DNA of 64,000 bases from Roseicyclus marinus (lineage in GTDB: Bacteria; Pseudomonadota; Alphaproteobacteria; Rhodobacterales; Rhodobacteraceae). Below, piece after piece: positions 17,011 through 25,434 of this stretch. The notes under the pieces are model-generated. The model saw only the letters and a list, made by a program, of their open reading frames with translations, searched no databases and was not told the origin of the DNA. A program made the position numbers and the translations under genes. The stretch spans positions 372,001-436,000 of the forward strand of contig NZ_JASJOF010000002.1 in NCBI RefSeq assembly GCF_030163795.1, in the 5' to 3' direction. Within the stretch, counting starts at the first letter, position 1, and each line of letters begins with the position of its first letter.

Positions 17011-17475
17011 ATGGCCATCTCCCTGACCGTGAACGGCACCGTCCACGAAGTGCAACTCCCTGATAACGTTCCGCTTTTGTGGGTGTTGCGTGACGAACTT
17101 GGACTGACCGGCACCAAATACGGCTGCGGCGTCGCCGCCTGTGGGGCCTGCACCGTCCAGATCGACGGACAGGCCGTCCGCTCCTGCCAGATCGCGCTCG
17201 CCGATGTCTGGGGCCCGGTCACGACGATCGAGGGGCTAGGCACGCCCGACGCGCTGCACTCCTTGCAACAGGCCTGGATCGACCACCAGGTCGCGCAATG
17301 CGGCTATTGCCAGTCGGGCCAGATCGTCCAAGCCGCTGATCTTCTTTCCAGAAATCCAAACCCCACCGATGCCGACATCGACGATGCCATGGCCGGAAAC
17401 CTCTGCCGCTGTGGGACCTATCCCCGCATCCGCGCCGCGATCCACGCGGCCGCCACCACCCTGCGGGAGGGCTGA
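17011..17475 (+). CDS. (2Fe-2S) subunit of a molybdenum hydroxylase (IorA type)
   Basis: 154 residues, a complete small subunit of the xanthine oxidase family. The N-terminal plant-type [2Fe-2S] domain has [12 protein letters not shown] with a later Cys in RSCQIA. The C-terminal domain binds the second cluster through CGYCQSGQ and CRCGTY. It passes electrons from the molybdopterin subunit encoded immediately downstream (3-base gap). There is no separate FAD subunit, as in the isoquinoline 1-oxidoreductase and aldehyde dehydrogenase subgroup that uses periplasmic or membrane acceptors. The start at 17011 follows GGTGGAGG. Confidence 0.95.
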   Translation: MAISLTVNGTVHEVQLPDNVPLLWVLRDELGLTGTKYGCGVAACGACTVQIDGQAVRSCQIALADVWGPVTTIEGLGTPDALHSLQQAWIDHQVAQCGYCQSGQIVQAADLLSRNPNPTDADIDDAMAGNLCRCGTYPRIRAAIHAAATTLREG

Positions 17476-17478
17476 GGG

Positions 17479-19728
17479 ATGCCGAATTGGGGCAAGATCG
17501 CGCGCCGCAGCTTCCTGATCGGATCGGCCGCCGTCGCAGGCGGCGTCGCCTTCGGCGTTTGGCAATACCGCCGCGACCTGCCGAACCCGCTGGACCCCGG
17601 CGAGGGCGAGGTGACGCTCAACCCCTGGATCATCATCGACGGACAGGGCGTGACCCTGATCGCCGCCCGCGCCGAGATGGGCCAAGGCGTCTACACGACC
17701 CTGCCCGCGCTCGTCGCCGAGGAACTGGACGTGGCCTGGGACCAGATCCGCGTGATCCACGGCCCGGCGGCAAAAGCCTATTATAATGCGGGACTTATGA
17801 GCCACGCGCTCCCCTCCACCGATTATGACCGCACCGCCTGGCAAGAGATGATGATCGAGGCGATGTCGATCATCCCCAAGACCATCGGCCTGCAGGTCAC
17901 GGGCGGTTCTACCTCCACGCTCGACGCCTATGACAAGCTGCGCCAAGCCGGCGCGACCGCGCGCGAGGTGCTCAAACAAGCCGCCGCCACACGCCTCGGG
18001 GTCGGGATCGATACGCTCACCACCCGCGATGGCCGCGTGATCGCGCAAGACGGCACCGAATTGTCCTACCAAGACCTTGCCACCGATGCCGCCGCGATCG
18101 ACCCGCCGCGCCGGGTGGACCTGCGTCCCGCGTCCGAGTGGAAATATCTTGGCCGGTCCATGCCGCGTCTCGACATGGTGGAAAAGGTCACAGGCACGGC
18201 GCGCTTCGGGATCGACGTGCGTCTGCCCGGGATGCGTTTCGTCACCGTCCGGATGAACCCGCGCCTTGGCGGGCCGATGCTGTCCTTCGACGCGACCGAG
18301 GCGCTGGCGATGCCGGGGGTCGAGCGTGTGATCGATCTTGGAACCGGAATTGCTGTCGTCGCCTCAAACACTTGGCTCGCCATGCAAGCTGCCGAAGCGG
18401 TGCGGATCGACTGGGGCGCAGCCCCCTATCCCGCATCCTCCGACGCGCTGATGGACGTGATCCGCGCGGCGCTGGACGATCCGCCCAATTCCACGCTTCG
18501 CGATGTGGGCGACGTGGACGCCGCCGCCGACAATCCGTCCGACCGCGTGATCGATGCGGAATACACTGTGCCGTGGCTGGCGCATGCCACGATGGAACCG
18601 ATGAATGCGACCGCCCATTTCACCGGTGACAGGCTGGACATCTGGACCGGCAGCCAAGCCCCCGGTTTCGCGGAACGCGCCGCAGCAGAGGCCTTGGGCC
18701 TCGATCCCGAACAGGTCACCTGCCATGTCACCTATATGGGCGGCGGCTTCGGCCGACGCGGGGAATACGATTTCGCAGTTCTCGCAGCCCGTGTCGCCCA
18801 AGCCATGGAAGGCACGCCGGTGCAGGTCACGTGGTCCCGCGAAGAGGACATGCGCCACGATTTCTACCGCCCCGCCGCGATGGCCCGGATGCGCGGCGTG
18901 ATCCGCAACGGCTTTGCCCATGCGCTTGACGGCCGCGTCGCGGCCCCCTCTGTCACCCGGCAATCCATGGCACGCCTGACCGGCAGCGCCCCGCCCGGCC
19001 CCGACAAGGGTCATGTGGAAGGGATCTTCAACCAACCCTATGCCATCCCGAATTACCGCGTCTCGGGGCATCTGGCCGACCTTGCCGTGCCGGTCGGCTT
19101 CTGGAGGTCGGTCGGCAATTCCTTCAACGGCTTCTTCATGGAGAGCTTCGTTGATGAAATGGCCCACGCTGCAGGTCGCGACCCGCTGGCCTTCCGCCTC
19201 GACCTGGCCGAGCGGGAACATGGCCCAAGCGCGGGGGTTTTGCGCGCGGTGGCGGAAATGTCGGCATGGACTGCGCCGCGCCCACCGGGCACGGCCAAGG
19301 GTGTCGCGATGACGCATTCCTTCCACACGCCCGTGGCCGTGGTGGTCGAAGTCGCGGACAGGGGCGGCGACATCGCGCTGACGCGGGCGTGGATCGCTTG
19401 CGACGTCGGCACGGCGCTCGACCCCGCGATCATCGAGGCGCAGATGGTGGGCGGCCTTGTCTACGGGTTGTCAGCGGCGATGATGGAGGAGATTTCCTTT
19501 GCGGACGGCGAAGTCCAGCAATGGAACTACACCGATTACGATGCGCTCAGGATCAGCCAGATGCCGGAGGTATCGGTGCGTATCCTGGAAACGTCGGGCC
19601 ATATCGGCGGGGTCGGTGAACCCGCGACCCCACCCGCTGCGCCGGCGCTGGCCAATGCGATCTACGTTCTGAGGGGCGAGCGGATCCGCGACTTGCCGCT
19701 GAACCGCCGGGTGCGGTTCGTGATGTGA
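17479..19728 (+). CDS. Molybdopterin-binding subunit of a molybdenum hydroxylase (IorB type)
   Basis: 749 residues, the catalytic partner of the preceding iron-sulfur subunit. The N-terminus RRSFLIGSAAVAGGVAFG is a Tat-type signal or anchor, so the complex probably acts at or in the periplasm. Cofactor-binding glycine-rich segments include AEMGQGVYT, GGGFGRRGEYDF and the C-terminal HIGGVGEPATPP, whose Glu corresponds to the catalytic base of the family. The substrate (N-heterocycle or aldehyde) cannot be told from sequence. No XdhC-like maturation gene or cytochrome gene adjoins. It is followed by repeat copy B. Confidence 0.93.
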   Translation: MPNWGKIARRSFLIGSAAVAGGVAFGVWQYRRDLPNPLDPGEGEVTLNPWIIIDGQGVTLIAARAEMGQGVYTTLPALVAEELDVAWDQIRVIHGPAAKAYYNAGLMSHALPSTDYDRTAWQEMMIEAMSIIPKTIGLQVTGGSTSTLDAYDKLRQAGATAREVLKQAAATRLGVGIDTLTTRDGRVIAQDGTELSYQDLATDAAAIDPPRRVDLRPASEWKYLGRSMPRLDMVEKVTGTARFGIDVRLPGMRFVTVRMNPRLGGPMLSFDATEALAMPGVERVIDLGTGIAVVASNTWLAMQAAEAVRIDWGAAPYPASSDALMDVIRAALDDPPNSTLRDVGDVDAAADNPSDRVIDAEYTVPWLAHATMEPMNATAHFTGDRLDIWTGSQAPGFAERAAAEALGLDPEQVTCHVTYMGGGFGRRGEYDFAVLAARVAQAMEGTPVQVTWSREEDMRHDFYRPAAMARMRGVIRNGFAHALDGRVAAPSVTRQSMARLTGSAPPGPDKGHVEGIFNQPYAIPNYRVSGHLADLAVPVGFWRSVGNSFNGFFMESFVDEMAHAAGRDPLAFRLDLAEREHGPSAGVLRAVAEMSAWTAPRPPGTAKGVAMTHSFHTPVAVVVEVADRGGDIALTRAWIACDVGTALDPAIIEAQMVGGLVYGLSAAMMEEISFADGEVQQWNYTDYDALRISQMPEVSVRILETSGHIGGVGEPATPPAAPALANAIYVLRGERIRDLPLNRRVRFVM

Positions 19729-19730
19729 TG

Positions 19731-19784
19731 TTTGGGGGCTCTGCCCCCAAGCCCCCGGAGTATTTGGCAAGCAAAGACGGAAGA
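19731..19784 (+). repeat. Dispersed intergenic repeat, family 1, copy B
   Basis: TTGGGGGC (19732-19739), triloop TCT, GCCCCCAA (19743-19750), then CCCCCGGAGTATTTGGCAAG and a purine-rich tail. It fills the whole gap between the convergent molybdenum hydroxylase and xseA genes. Confidence 0.75.
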
Positions 19785-21353
19785 TCAAAAGAGGCTGCCT
19801 TGTCCGGGTTTGTCGGGCGGGGGTTTCTTGGTGGCTGGTTTGGGCGTCGCGCCGAGAGGCGTGACAGCAAGTTTGCCATCGGCGAATTCGATCTCGAGCG
19901 CGGGTTCGGTTTCAGCACCTGATTTGCGGGTGACAAGCGCCTCGCCCGCGCGCACGACCGCGTAGCCGCGCGCGAGCGTCGCGGTGTAGCCCAGCGTCTG
20001 GTGAAGACGGTCAAGCGCGGCAAGCCTTTCGCGCCTTTGGGCAAGGCCGGTTTCCGCAACGCGGGCAAAGCGCGCCGACAGATCGTCGAGCCGTGTCCGC
20101 GCCTCGGTCAGGCGGCGGGCGTGGCGCGCAGGGTCAAGGCGCCGGTCCAGCGCGGCCAGATCGCGGCGCCCCTGCCGGATCAGACTTTGCAGGGTGGCGG
20201 GGCTGAGCCGGGCGGCTGTCTGCCCAAGCGTCAGCCGCTTGCGCGCCACGGCGCGATCCAGCGCCGGGTTCAGCCGCGCGCCCGCCGTATCGAGCCGCCC
20301 ACGCGCCAATGTCGCGCGGTGGCGCAGCGCCGGCGCAAGACCGGCTGCAGCGAGGTCGAGCCTTTGGCGGGCCGCATCGAGCAGACTGTCGGGCCGGGGC
20401 AGCGCGCGCGACAGATCGGCCAAACGCTGCCCCCGACGCGCCAAGGCCTGTGTCATGCCACGGGTCAGGATGCCGTCTTGCTGGCGCAGCCAGTTCAGGA
20501 GGTCCATCCGAACAGGCACGGCGCGTTCCGCCGCTGCCGTGGGCGTGGGCGCGCGCCAATCGGCGGCGAAATCGATCAGGGTCGTATCCGTCTCGTGTCC
20601 GACGGCAGAAATCAGGGGTATCGCGCTTTCCGCGGCGGCGCGGACCACGATTTCTTCGTTGAAGCCCCAGAGGTCCTCAAGGCTGCCGCCCCCGCGCGCA
20701 ACGATCAGGAGGTCGGGCCGGGGAACAGGGCCGCCCGTGGGCAGCGCGTTGAAGCCCCGGATCGCACGGGCCACTTCGGGCGCGCAATTCGCGCCCTGAA
20801 CCGCGACGGGCCAGATCAGCACGGATCGCGGAAAGCGGTCTCGCAGGCGGTGCAGGATATCACGGATCACGGCCCCCGAGGGCGAAGTGACGACGCCGAT
20901 CACTTCGGGCAGGAACGGCAGCGCCTGCTTGCGCGCCTCGTCGAATAGACCTTCGGCGGCCAGCGTCGCGCGGCGCTTTTCCAGCATCGCCATCAGCGCG
21001 CCAGCCCCCGCCGGGCGCAGATCCTCGATCACCAGCTGATATTTCGACTGACCGGGAAAGGTGGTGAGGCGACCTGTGGCGATGACTTCCATGCCCTCTT
21101 CGGGGGGATGGGCGAGGCGGGCGGCGGTGCCCTTCCAGATCACGGAGGCAAGGACGCTGCGGTCATCCTTGAGGTCGAGATAGACGTGGCCGGAGCGCGG
21201 CAGGGACAACCGCCCGATCTCGCCCCGCACGCGGACATGGGAAAAGCCGCTTTCGATAGCGCGTTTCACGGCACCCGAGATTTCCGAAACGGTGAATTCC
21301 GGAGCATTGCCGGGATTCGGGTCCGGTGTGCCCTCCTCGATCAGGTCATCCAT
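19785..21353 (-). CDS. xseA: Exodeoxyribonuclease VII large subunit
   Basis: 522 residues. The N-terminal OB-fold (FTVSEISGAVKRAIESGF, VRVRGEIGRL) is followed by the catalytic domain with GVVTSPSGAVIRDIL, ARGGGSLEDLWGFNEE and SAVGHETDTTLIDF, all diagnostic of XseA. A long coiled-coil region rich in Arg and Leu follows. The C-terminal about 50 residues are low-complexity and basic (PKPATKKPPPDKPGQG), longer than in E. coli. It cleaves single-stranded DNA together with XseB, not encoded here. The stop is adjacent to repeat copy B. Confidence 0.96.
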   Translation of the reverse strand: MDDLIEEGTPDPNPGNAPEFTVSEISGAVKRAIESGFSHVRVRGEIGRLSLPRSGHVYLDLKDDRSVLASVIWKGTAARLAHPPEEGMEVIATGRLTTFPGQSKYQLVIEDLRPAGAGALMAMLEKRRATLAAEGLFDEARKQALPFLPEVIGVVTSPSGAVIRDILHRLRDRFPRSVLIWPVAVQGANCAPEVARAIRGFNALPTGGPVPRPDLLIVARGGGSLEDLWGFNEEIVVRAAAESAIPLISAVGHETDTTLIDFAADWRAPTPTAAAERAVPVRMDLLNWLRQQDGILTRGMTQALARRGQRLADLSRALPRPDSLLDAARQRLDLAAAGLAPALRHRATLARGRLDTAGARLNPALDRAVARKRLTLGQTAARLSPATLQSLIRQGRRDLAALDRRLDPARHARRLTEARTRLDDLSARFARVAETGLAQRRERLAALDRLHQTLGYTATLARGYAVVRAGEALVTRKSGAETEPALEIEFADGKLAVTPLGATPKPATKKPPPDKPGQGSLF

Positions 21354-21356
21354 GCT

Positions 21357-21557
21357 TCAGCGATCCCCGTCCTTGCGGCTTTCGCGCCAGAGATCCCATC
21401 CAGCGGCCAGCACGATCACCCCGAGCACGAGATAGACGAGAGGGGGCGCATCGACCCGGCCCATCGCGCCGAGGACCCCGATGAGGGCCGCACAGACAAG
21501 CACGATGCCGAGAAGCGCGGCAGATATCTTGACCGATCCGGCCTCGGACAGGGCCAT
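21357..21557 (-). CDS. Small hypothetical membrane protein
   Basis: 66 residues starting MALSEAGSVKISAALL, with two hydrophobic segments (about residues 11-30 and 38-53) and a charged tail. It ends 3 bases before xseA, so it is likely the first gene of that operon. Its ATG is chosen because the frame upstream runs into purD antisense. A purD-xseA neighbourhood is common in Rhodobacteraceae, but I do not recognise this small protein. Confidence 0.55.
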   Translation of the reverse strand: MALSEAGSVKISAALLGIVLVCAALIGVLGAMGRVDAPPLVYLVLGVIVLAAGWDLWRESRKDGDR

Positions 21558-21651
21558 ACCGCGCGCGCGACCGGAAATCCGTCTTTGCCATGTTGTGCCC
21601 GCCCCTGCCCGTTTGTAATGCACCACAAGACTAGCAAGGGGGATTGCAAAG

Positions 21652-22914
21652 GTGAACATCCTGATACTGGGCGGCGGCGGGCGCGAACATGCGCTGGCAT
21701 GGGCCGTGTTGCAAAACCCCAAATGCGACCGGCTGATCGTGGCGCCGGGCAATGCCGGCATCGCGATGATCGCCGATTGCGCCGATCTGGACGTGACCGA
21801 TCCCGAGGCGGTGGTTGCTTTCGCGGTCGAGGAATCCATCGATTTTGTCATCATCGGGCCAGAGGCGCCATTGGCGGCGGGCGTTTCCGATGCCTTGGCA
21901 GGGGCAGGCATCCTTGCCTTCGGGCCTTCCGCGGCGGCGGCAAAGCTGGAGGCGTCCAAAGGTTTTACCAAGGAAATCTGCGACGCATGCGCGGCCCCAA
22001 CCGCGGGCTGGGCGCGCTTTGCCGATGCGGCAGCGGCGCGCGACTACGTCAGCGCACAGGGCGCACCCATCGTGGTCAAGGCCGATGGTCTGGCCGCGGG
22101 CAAGGGCGTGGTCGTGGCCGAGACGATCGAGGAAGCCCATGCCGCCATCGACGATATGTTCGGCGGGGCCTTCGGCGCGGCGGGGGCCGAGGTGGTGATC
22201 GAGGAATTCATGACGGGCGAGGAAGCGTCTTTCTTTGTCCTGTCGGATGGCGAAACCGTGCTGCCCATCGGCACGGCGCAGGATCACAAGCGCATCGGCG
22301 AGGGGGATACCGGCCCCAATACGGGGGGCATGGGAGCCTATTCGCCCGCCCCCGTCCTGACCGATGCCGTGGCCGAGGCGGCGCTGGAGCGGATCGTGAA
22401 ACCGACCGTCGCGGAAATGGCCAAGCGCGGCACGCCCTTTCAGGGCGTGCTGTATGCCGGGTTGATGATCAAGGAGGGCCAGCCCCGGCTGGTCGAATAC
22501 AACGTCCGCTTCGGTGACCCGGAATGCCAGGCGCTGATGATGCGTCTGGGGGGACAGGCGCTTGACCTGATGCTGGCCTGCGCGGAGGGACGACTGGCCG
22601 AGATGGAGGTCAGCTGGGCCGAGGACCATGCGATGACCGTCGTGATGGCGGCCAAGGGCTATCCGGGCAGCTACGCCAAGGGCAGCGTGATCGACGGGCT
22701 CGACGGCATGCCGGAAGATTCGCACCACATGGTGTTTCACGCGGGCACGGCACGGGCCGAGGGCAAGTGGCGCGCCAACGGGGGCCGCGTCCTGAACGTG
22801 ACCGCACGGGGCGCAAGTTTGCAGGAAGCCCGCGACCGGGCCTATGGCATGGTGGATGCGATCGACTGGCCCGATGGCGTGTTCCGGCGGGATATCGGCT
22901 GGCGGGCGTTGTGA
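21652..22914 (+). CDS. purD: Phosphoribosylamine-glycine ligase (GAR synthetase)
   Basis: 420 residues with a GTG start preceded by AAGGGGG. PurD joins glycine to phosphoribosylamine with ATP in the second step of purine synthesis. The N-terminal ILGGGGREHALAW, the ATP-grasp core KADGLAAGKGVVVA and VIEEFMTGEEASFF, the loop NTGGMGAYSPAP and the metal-binding YNVRFGDPE region are complete. purE and purK lie 30 kb away. It is followed by a REP-like hairpin. Confidence 0.97.
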   Translation: MNILILGGGGREHALAWAVLQNPKCDRLIVAPGNAGIAMIADCADLDVTDPEAVVAFAVEESIDFVIIGPEAPLAAGVSDALAGAGILAFGPSAAAAKLEASKGFTKEICDACAAPTAGWARFADAAAARDYVSAQGAPIVVKADGLAAGKGVVVAETIEEAHAAIDDMFGGAFGAAGAEVVIEEFMTGEEASFFVLSDGETVLPIGTAQDHKRIGEGDTGPNTGGMGAYSPAPVLTDAVAEAALERIVKPTVAEMAKRGTPFQGVLYAGLMIKEGQPRLVEYNVRFGDPECQALMMRLGGQALDLMLACAEGRLAEMEVSWAEDHAMTVVMAAKGYPGSYAKGSVIDGLDGMPEDSHHMVFHAGTARAEGKWRANGGRVLNVTARGASLQEARDRAYGMVDAIDWPDGVFRRDIGWRAL

Positions 22915-22930
22915 GCGGTGACGCAACCAA

Positions 22931-22957
22931 CGGGTAGGGTGCGCCTTCAGGCGGACC
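22931..22957 (-). repeat. REP-like hairpin, family 2, copy 1
   Basis: Read on the minus strand, GGTCCGCC-TGAA-GGCGCACC followed by CTACCCG. The arms differ at one position. It sits between the convergent purD and lyxose isomerase-like genes. Sister copies are at 33984 and 51749. Confidence 0.6.
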
Positions 22958-22972
22958 GCCAGACCAATCCGG

Positions 22973-23659
22973 TCACGCCAACCAGCGTCCGTAATCCGAA
23001 ACCAGAAGATGCGTCGGCGCGACGTCTTCCTCGACCTCGGCGAAGCGGCCGATAGGTTCGCGGAACCAATTGTCGGTCTCGTCATCGTTGACGGTCGACA
23101 CCTCGCCGATCAGCACATCGCCGCCTTCACCCCAGAACGCGTGCCAATCGCCCGGCATCAAGGTCACGCTTTCACCCGGGGCCAGCATCAGAACCTCGCC
23201 CGGCGCATAGTCGCGCGCGATCCCGTCACATATCACCTGCCCTCCGGCCGCTCCGTCGAAGGACCCATCAGGAGCCGATCCGTACAATTCGATCGCCAGC
23301 GTGGCACCCCCACGGTTGATGATATCCTCGGCCTTGAGGTAATGACGATGCATCGGCGACAGCTGATCCTGTTTTGAAATCAACAGCTTCTCGGCGTAGC
23401 ACATGCCGCCGCCCCGCTGCAGATCCGCGAGCCGCCCATTGCGCAGGGTGAACAGGAACAGGCCCATCTCGGCATAACGCCCCTGTCCGTAATCGGTGAT
23501 GTCCCAGCCCATCCGCCCCTCGATCACGGCGCGGGCGCGGTCGGCATTCGCGCGCATCTCGTCGGGAGACCACGCGGCAAAAGGCGGCAGAACAAAGCCG
23601 AAGGAGCGGATGAACGCATCCGCCTCTGCCATTATGTCGTTGATCTGGGATCGTTTCAC
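22973..23659 (-). CDS. D-lyxose isomerase-family sugar isomerase (cupin)
   Basis: 228 residues with a GTG start (KRSQINDIM) preceded by a GGGAGGGCAG ribosome site. The family interconverts D-lyxose and D-xylulose, some members D-mannose and D-fructose, with a divalent metal held by a cupin barrel. Candidate metal ligands are visible in PMHRHYLKAEDI, and a later His lies in GDWHAFWG; PFGRF-like EPIGRFAEVEED closes the fold. Length agrees with characterised members. No sugar transporter or kinase adjoins, so the in vivo substrate is uncertain. Confidence 0.85.
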   Translation of the reverse strand: MKRSQINDIMAEADAFIRSFGFVLPPFAAWSPDEMRANADRARAVIEGRMGWDITDYGQGRYAEMGLFLFTLRNGRLADLQRGGGMCYAEKLLISKQDQLSPMHRHYLKAEDIINRGGATLAIELYGSAPDGSFDGAAGGQVICDGIARDYAPGEVLMLAPGESVTLMPGDWHAFWGEGGDVLIGEVSTVNDDETDNWFREPIGRFAEVEEDVAPTHLLVSDYGRWLA

Positions 23660-23737
23660 TGCCTGCCCTCCCGCCGGGTTACGGGCGGCAGTTGCGCCCA
23701 AAGCGATGCGGTCTTCAAGGGGCAAGCGGGGGATTGT

Positions 23738-23763
23738 GCGGGCCGGACATCGAACCGGCCCGC
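23738..23763 (-). terminator. Stem-loop downstream of the glycine-zipper lipoprotein gene
   Basis: Perfect 9-bp inverted repeat GCGGGCCGG / CCGGCCCGC with an 8-base loop, 11 bases beyond the stop at 23774. There is no clear U-run, so it may stabilise the 3' end rather than terminate. Confidence 0.45.
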
Positions 23764-23773
23764 AGCATGCGTA

Positions 23774-24043
23774 TCAGCAGCGCGCGACGTAATAGCCGCC
23801 ACGACCATCGGCATAGGCGCATTCGCGCGTCGCCTGGTTCTGAGCCACGACGGCACCGGCCGCCGCACCGCCCAGAACGGCAACAGCCGTCCATTCCGGG
23901 TTGGCATCAACGAGTTCCGACAGGGCGAAACCGCCTGCCGCACCAAAGGCTGCGCCAAGCGCGGTCTGGCCTTGGGGGGTGGGCTGACAAGCCGCCAAGG
24001 CAAGGCCGGCGGCAAACAGGGTGGCGGACAACTGGAGTTTCAT
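23774..24043 (-). CDS. Glycine-zipper lipoprotein
   Basis: 89 residues with the lipoprotein signal MKLQLSATLFAAGLALAAC. The mature part carries a Gly/Ala-rich stretch, LGAAFGAAGGFAL and GGAAAGAVVAQNQ, the spacing seen in glycine-zipper outer-membrane lipoproteins. It ends with YADGRGGYYVARC. Such proteins often insert into or stabilise the outer membrane, but no specific role is known here. A TATAAT-like hexamer (24107-24102, minus) lies about 55 bases upstream without a clear -35. Confidence 0.78.
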   Translation of the reverse strand: MKLQLSATLFAAGLALAACQPTPQGQTALGAAFGAAGGFALSELVDANPEWTAVAVLGGAAAGAVVAQNQATRECAYADGRGGYYVARC

Positions 24044-24113
24044 GATCTTTCCTCACACTTCGGCCTAAAACAGGCCCCACAGGGTCAAGGTCCCAAAGGG
24101 CATTATAACACAA

Positions 24114-24142
24114 GGGCCGCCGCACCACAGGTGCGACGGCCC
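24114..24142 (-). terminator. Probable terminator of carD
   Basis: A 13-bp stem with one mismatch (GGGCCG-CGCACC type) and an ACA/TGT triloop, 22 bases past the carD stop. On the minus strand it is followed by TTGTGTTATAAT, a partial U-rich tail. Confidence 0.6.
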
Positions 24143-24164
24143 AAGGTAAGGAATTCAAGCGGTT

Positions 24165-24677
24165 TTACGCCGCGCGCGCCGTAAGAACAGCATCCACCTG
24201 CTTTTGCGCGCCGGCCTCGTCCATGCCTTTGACGGCGGCCAGTTCACGCGTCAGACGCTCCAGCGCGGCTTCGTAAAGCTGGCGCTCGGAATAGGATTGC
24301 TCGCGCTGGTCGTCGCCACGATGCAGGTCGCGCACGACCTCTGCGATGGAGATCAGGTCGCCGGAATTGATCTTCTGTTCATATTCCTGCGCCCGGCGCG
24401 ACCACATCGCACGTTTCACGCGCGCCTTTCCCTTGAGCGTATCCATCGCCTTGGACACGACATCGGGGGAGGACAAGGAACGCATGCCGACCTCGACCGC
24501 CTTGGCGGTGGGGACGCGCAGCGTCATCTTGTCCTTTTCAAAAGAAACCACGAACAGTTCGAGCTTGAGGCCAGCGATCTCCTGCTCCTCGATCGACATG
24601 ATCTTGCCGACGCCATGGGCGGGGTACACAACATAATCGTTGGGGCTGAACTCTTGCGACTTCCGGGTCTTCGTCAT
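24165..24677 (-). CDS. carD: CarD-family transcription regulator
   Basis: 170 residues. The N-terminal RNA-polymerase-interaction domain reads FSPNDYVVYPAHGVGKI and continues with the KLELFVVSFEKDKMTLRVP segment; the C-terminal helical DNA-binding domain has WSRRAQEYEQKI and DLISIAEVVRDLHR. CarD proteins bind the RNAP beta lobe and stabilise open promoters, notably at rRNA genes. The order fdxA then carD is usual in Rhodobacteraceae. An extended -10 element (TGCTATATT) lies about 150 bases upstream. Confidence 0.95.
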   Translation of the reverse strand: MTKTRKSQEFSPNDYVVYPAHGVGKIMSIEEQEIAGLKLELFVVSFEKDKMTLRVPTAKAVEVGMRSLSSPDVVSKAMDTLKGKARVKRAMWSRRAQEYEQKINSGDLISIAEVVRDLHRGDDQREQSYSERQLYEAALERLTRELAAVKGMDEAGAQKQVDAVLTARAA

Positions 24678-24823
24678 TCGTGGTTCCTTTCCATTTCCCG
24701 GGCGTCACGCGACAAAAAACCCTCCGGAAAACCGGGGTTTTCCGTAAGCGTTCATATGTGGCGATGAAGACCGGGCAGGCTGGCAGACCTGCGTGTGCGT
24801 TACGGACAGACGTTCTACCGAGT

Positions 24824-24832
24824 AATATAGCA
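24824..24832 (-). promoter_or_regulatory. Candidate extended -10 element of carD
   Basis: On the minus strand TGC-TATATT matches the extended -10 pattern TGnTATAAT. No good -35 is seen. It lies in the 279-base gap (24678-24956) between fdxA and carD. That gap also holds a weak 6-bp hairpin (24877-24894) downstream of fdxA and otherwise nothing I can identify. Confidence 0.35.
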
Positions 24833-24956
24833 CAAGATTGCGCCCATTTCCAGATTTCGCCACGGCACCCTCCCAGCCCCTGCTTTTACAGGGGATTCGA
24901 GGAGGTAAATCGCGCCTTTCAGCCCCTTGGGTGGCGTATAGGCGCGAATCGGGTGG

Positions 24957-25292
24957 TCAACCGCCCTCGCCCGGGGTTTCCGAGAAAAGGTCCATCTTGC
25001 CCGGCTTGCCGTCCATCTCCTCCGCTTCGGGGAGGGGATCCTTGCGGGTGATGATGACAGGCCAGGCCTCGGAATACTTGCGGTTGAACTCGACCCATTT
25101 TTCCATGTCCGGCTCGGTGTCGGGCCGGATCGCATCGGCAGGGCATTCCGGTTCGCAGACGCCGCAATCGATGCATTCGTCGGGATGGATGACCAGCATG
25201 TTCTCACCCTCGTAGAAACAATCCACGGGGCAGACCTCCACGCAATCGGTGTATTTGCAGGCGATGCAATTTTCCGTCACGACATAGGTCAT
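24957..25292 (-). CDS. fdxA: 7Fe ferredoxin FdxA
   Basis: 111 residues. The N-terminal [18 protein letters not shown] binds the [3Fe-4S] cluster with a Cys shared across sites, and [16 protein letters not shown] binds the [4Fe-4S] cluster. The C-terminal half (residues 60-111) is the extension typical of Azotobacter-type ferredoxin I. It is a soluble low-potential electron carrier. It lies downstream of the helicase and S4 genes, separated by 142 bases that hold an 18-base palindrome, so it may have its own control. Confidence 0.96.
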   Translation of the reverse strand: MTYVVTENCIACKYTDCVEVCPVDCFYEGENMLVIHPDECIDCGVCEPECPADAIRPDTEPDMEKWVEFNRKYSEAWPVIITRKDPLPEAEEMDGKPGKMDLFSETPGEGG

Positions 25293-25383
25293 CTGTCATC
25301 CTCGGCTGGTCGGTCGTGCTGTCTGCTACGCCACGCCCCGGGTCATTGCAAGACCGGGCGGGCGGGTCGTTATCCGCTCAGAC

Positions 25384-25401
25384 TGTAAACCTGGGTTTAC
25401 A
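25384..25401. promoter_or_regulatory. Palindrome upstream of fdxA
   Basis: TGTAAACC-TG-GGTTTACA, perfect 8-bp arms. It lies about 90 bases before the fdxA start and about 33 bases after the S4 gene stop. It has the size and symmetry of a dimeric regulator site. It is not an FNR box. Confidence 0.45.
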
Positions 25402-25434
25402 GGTTTCAAGGCCTTTCGCAACGCCGATCGAGGT

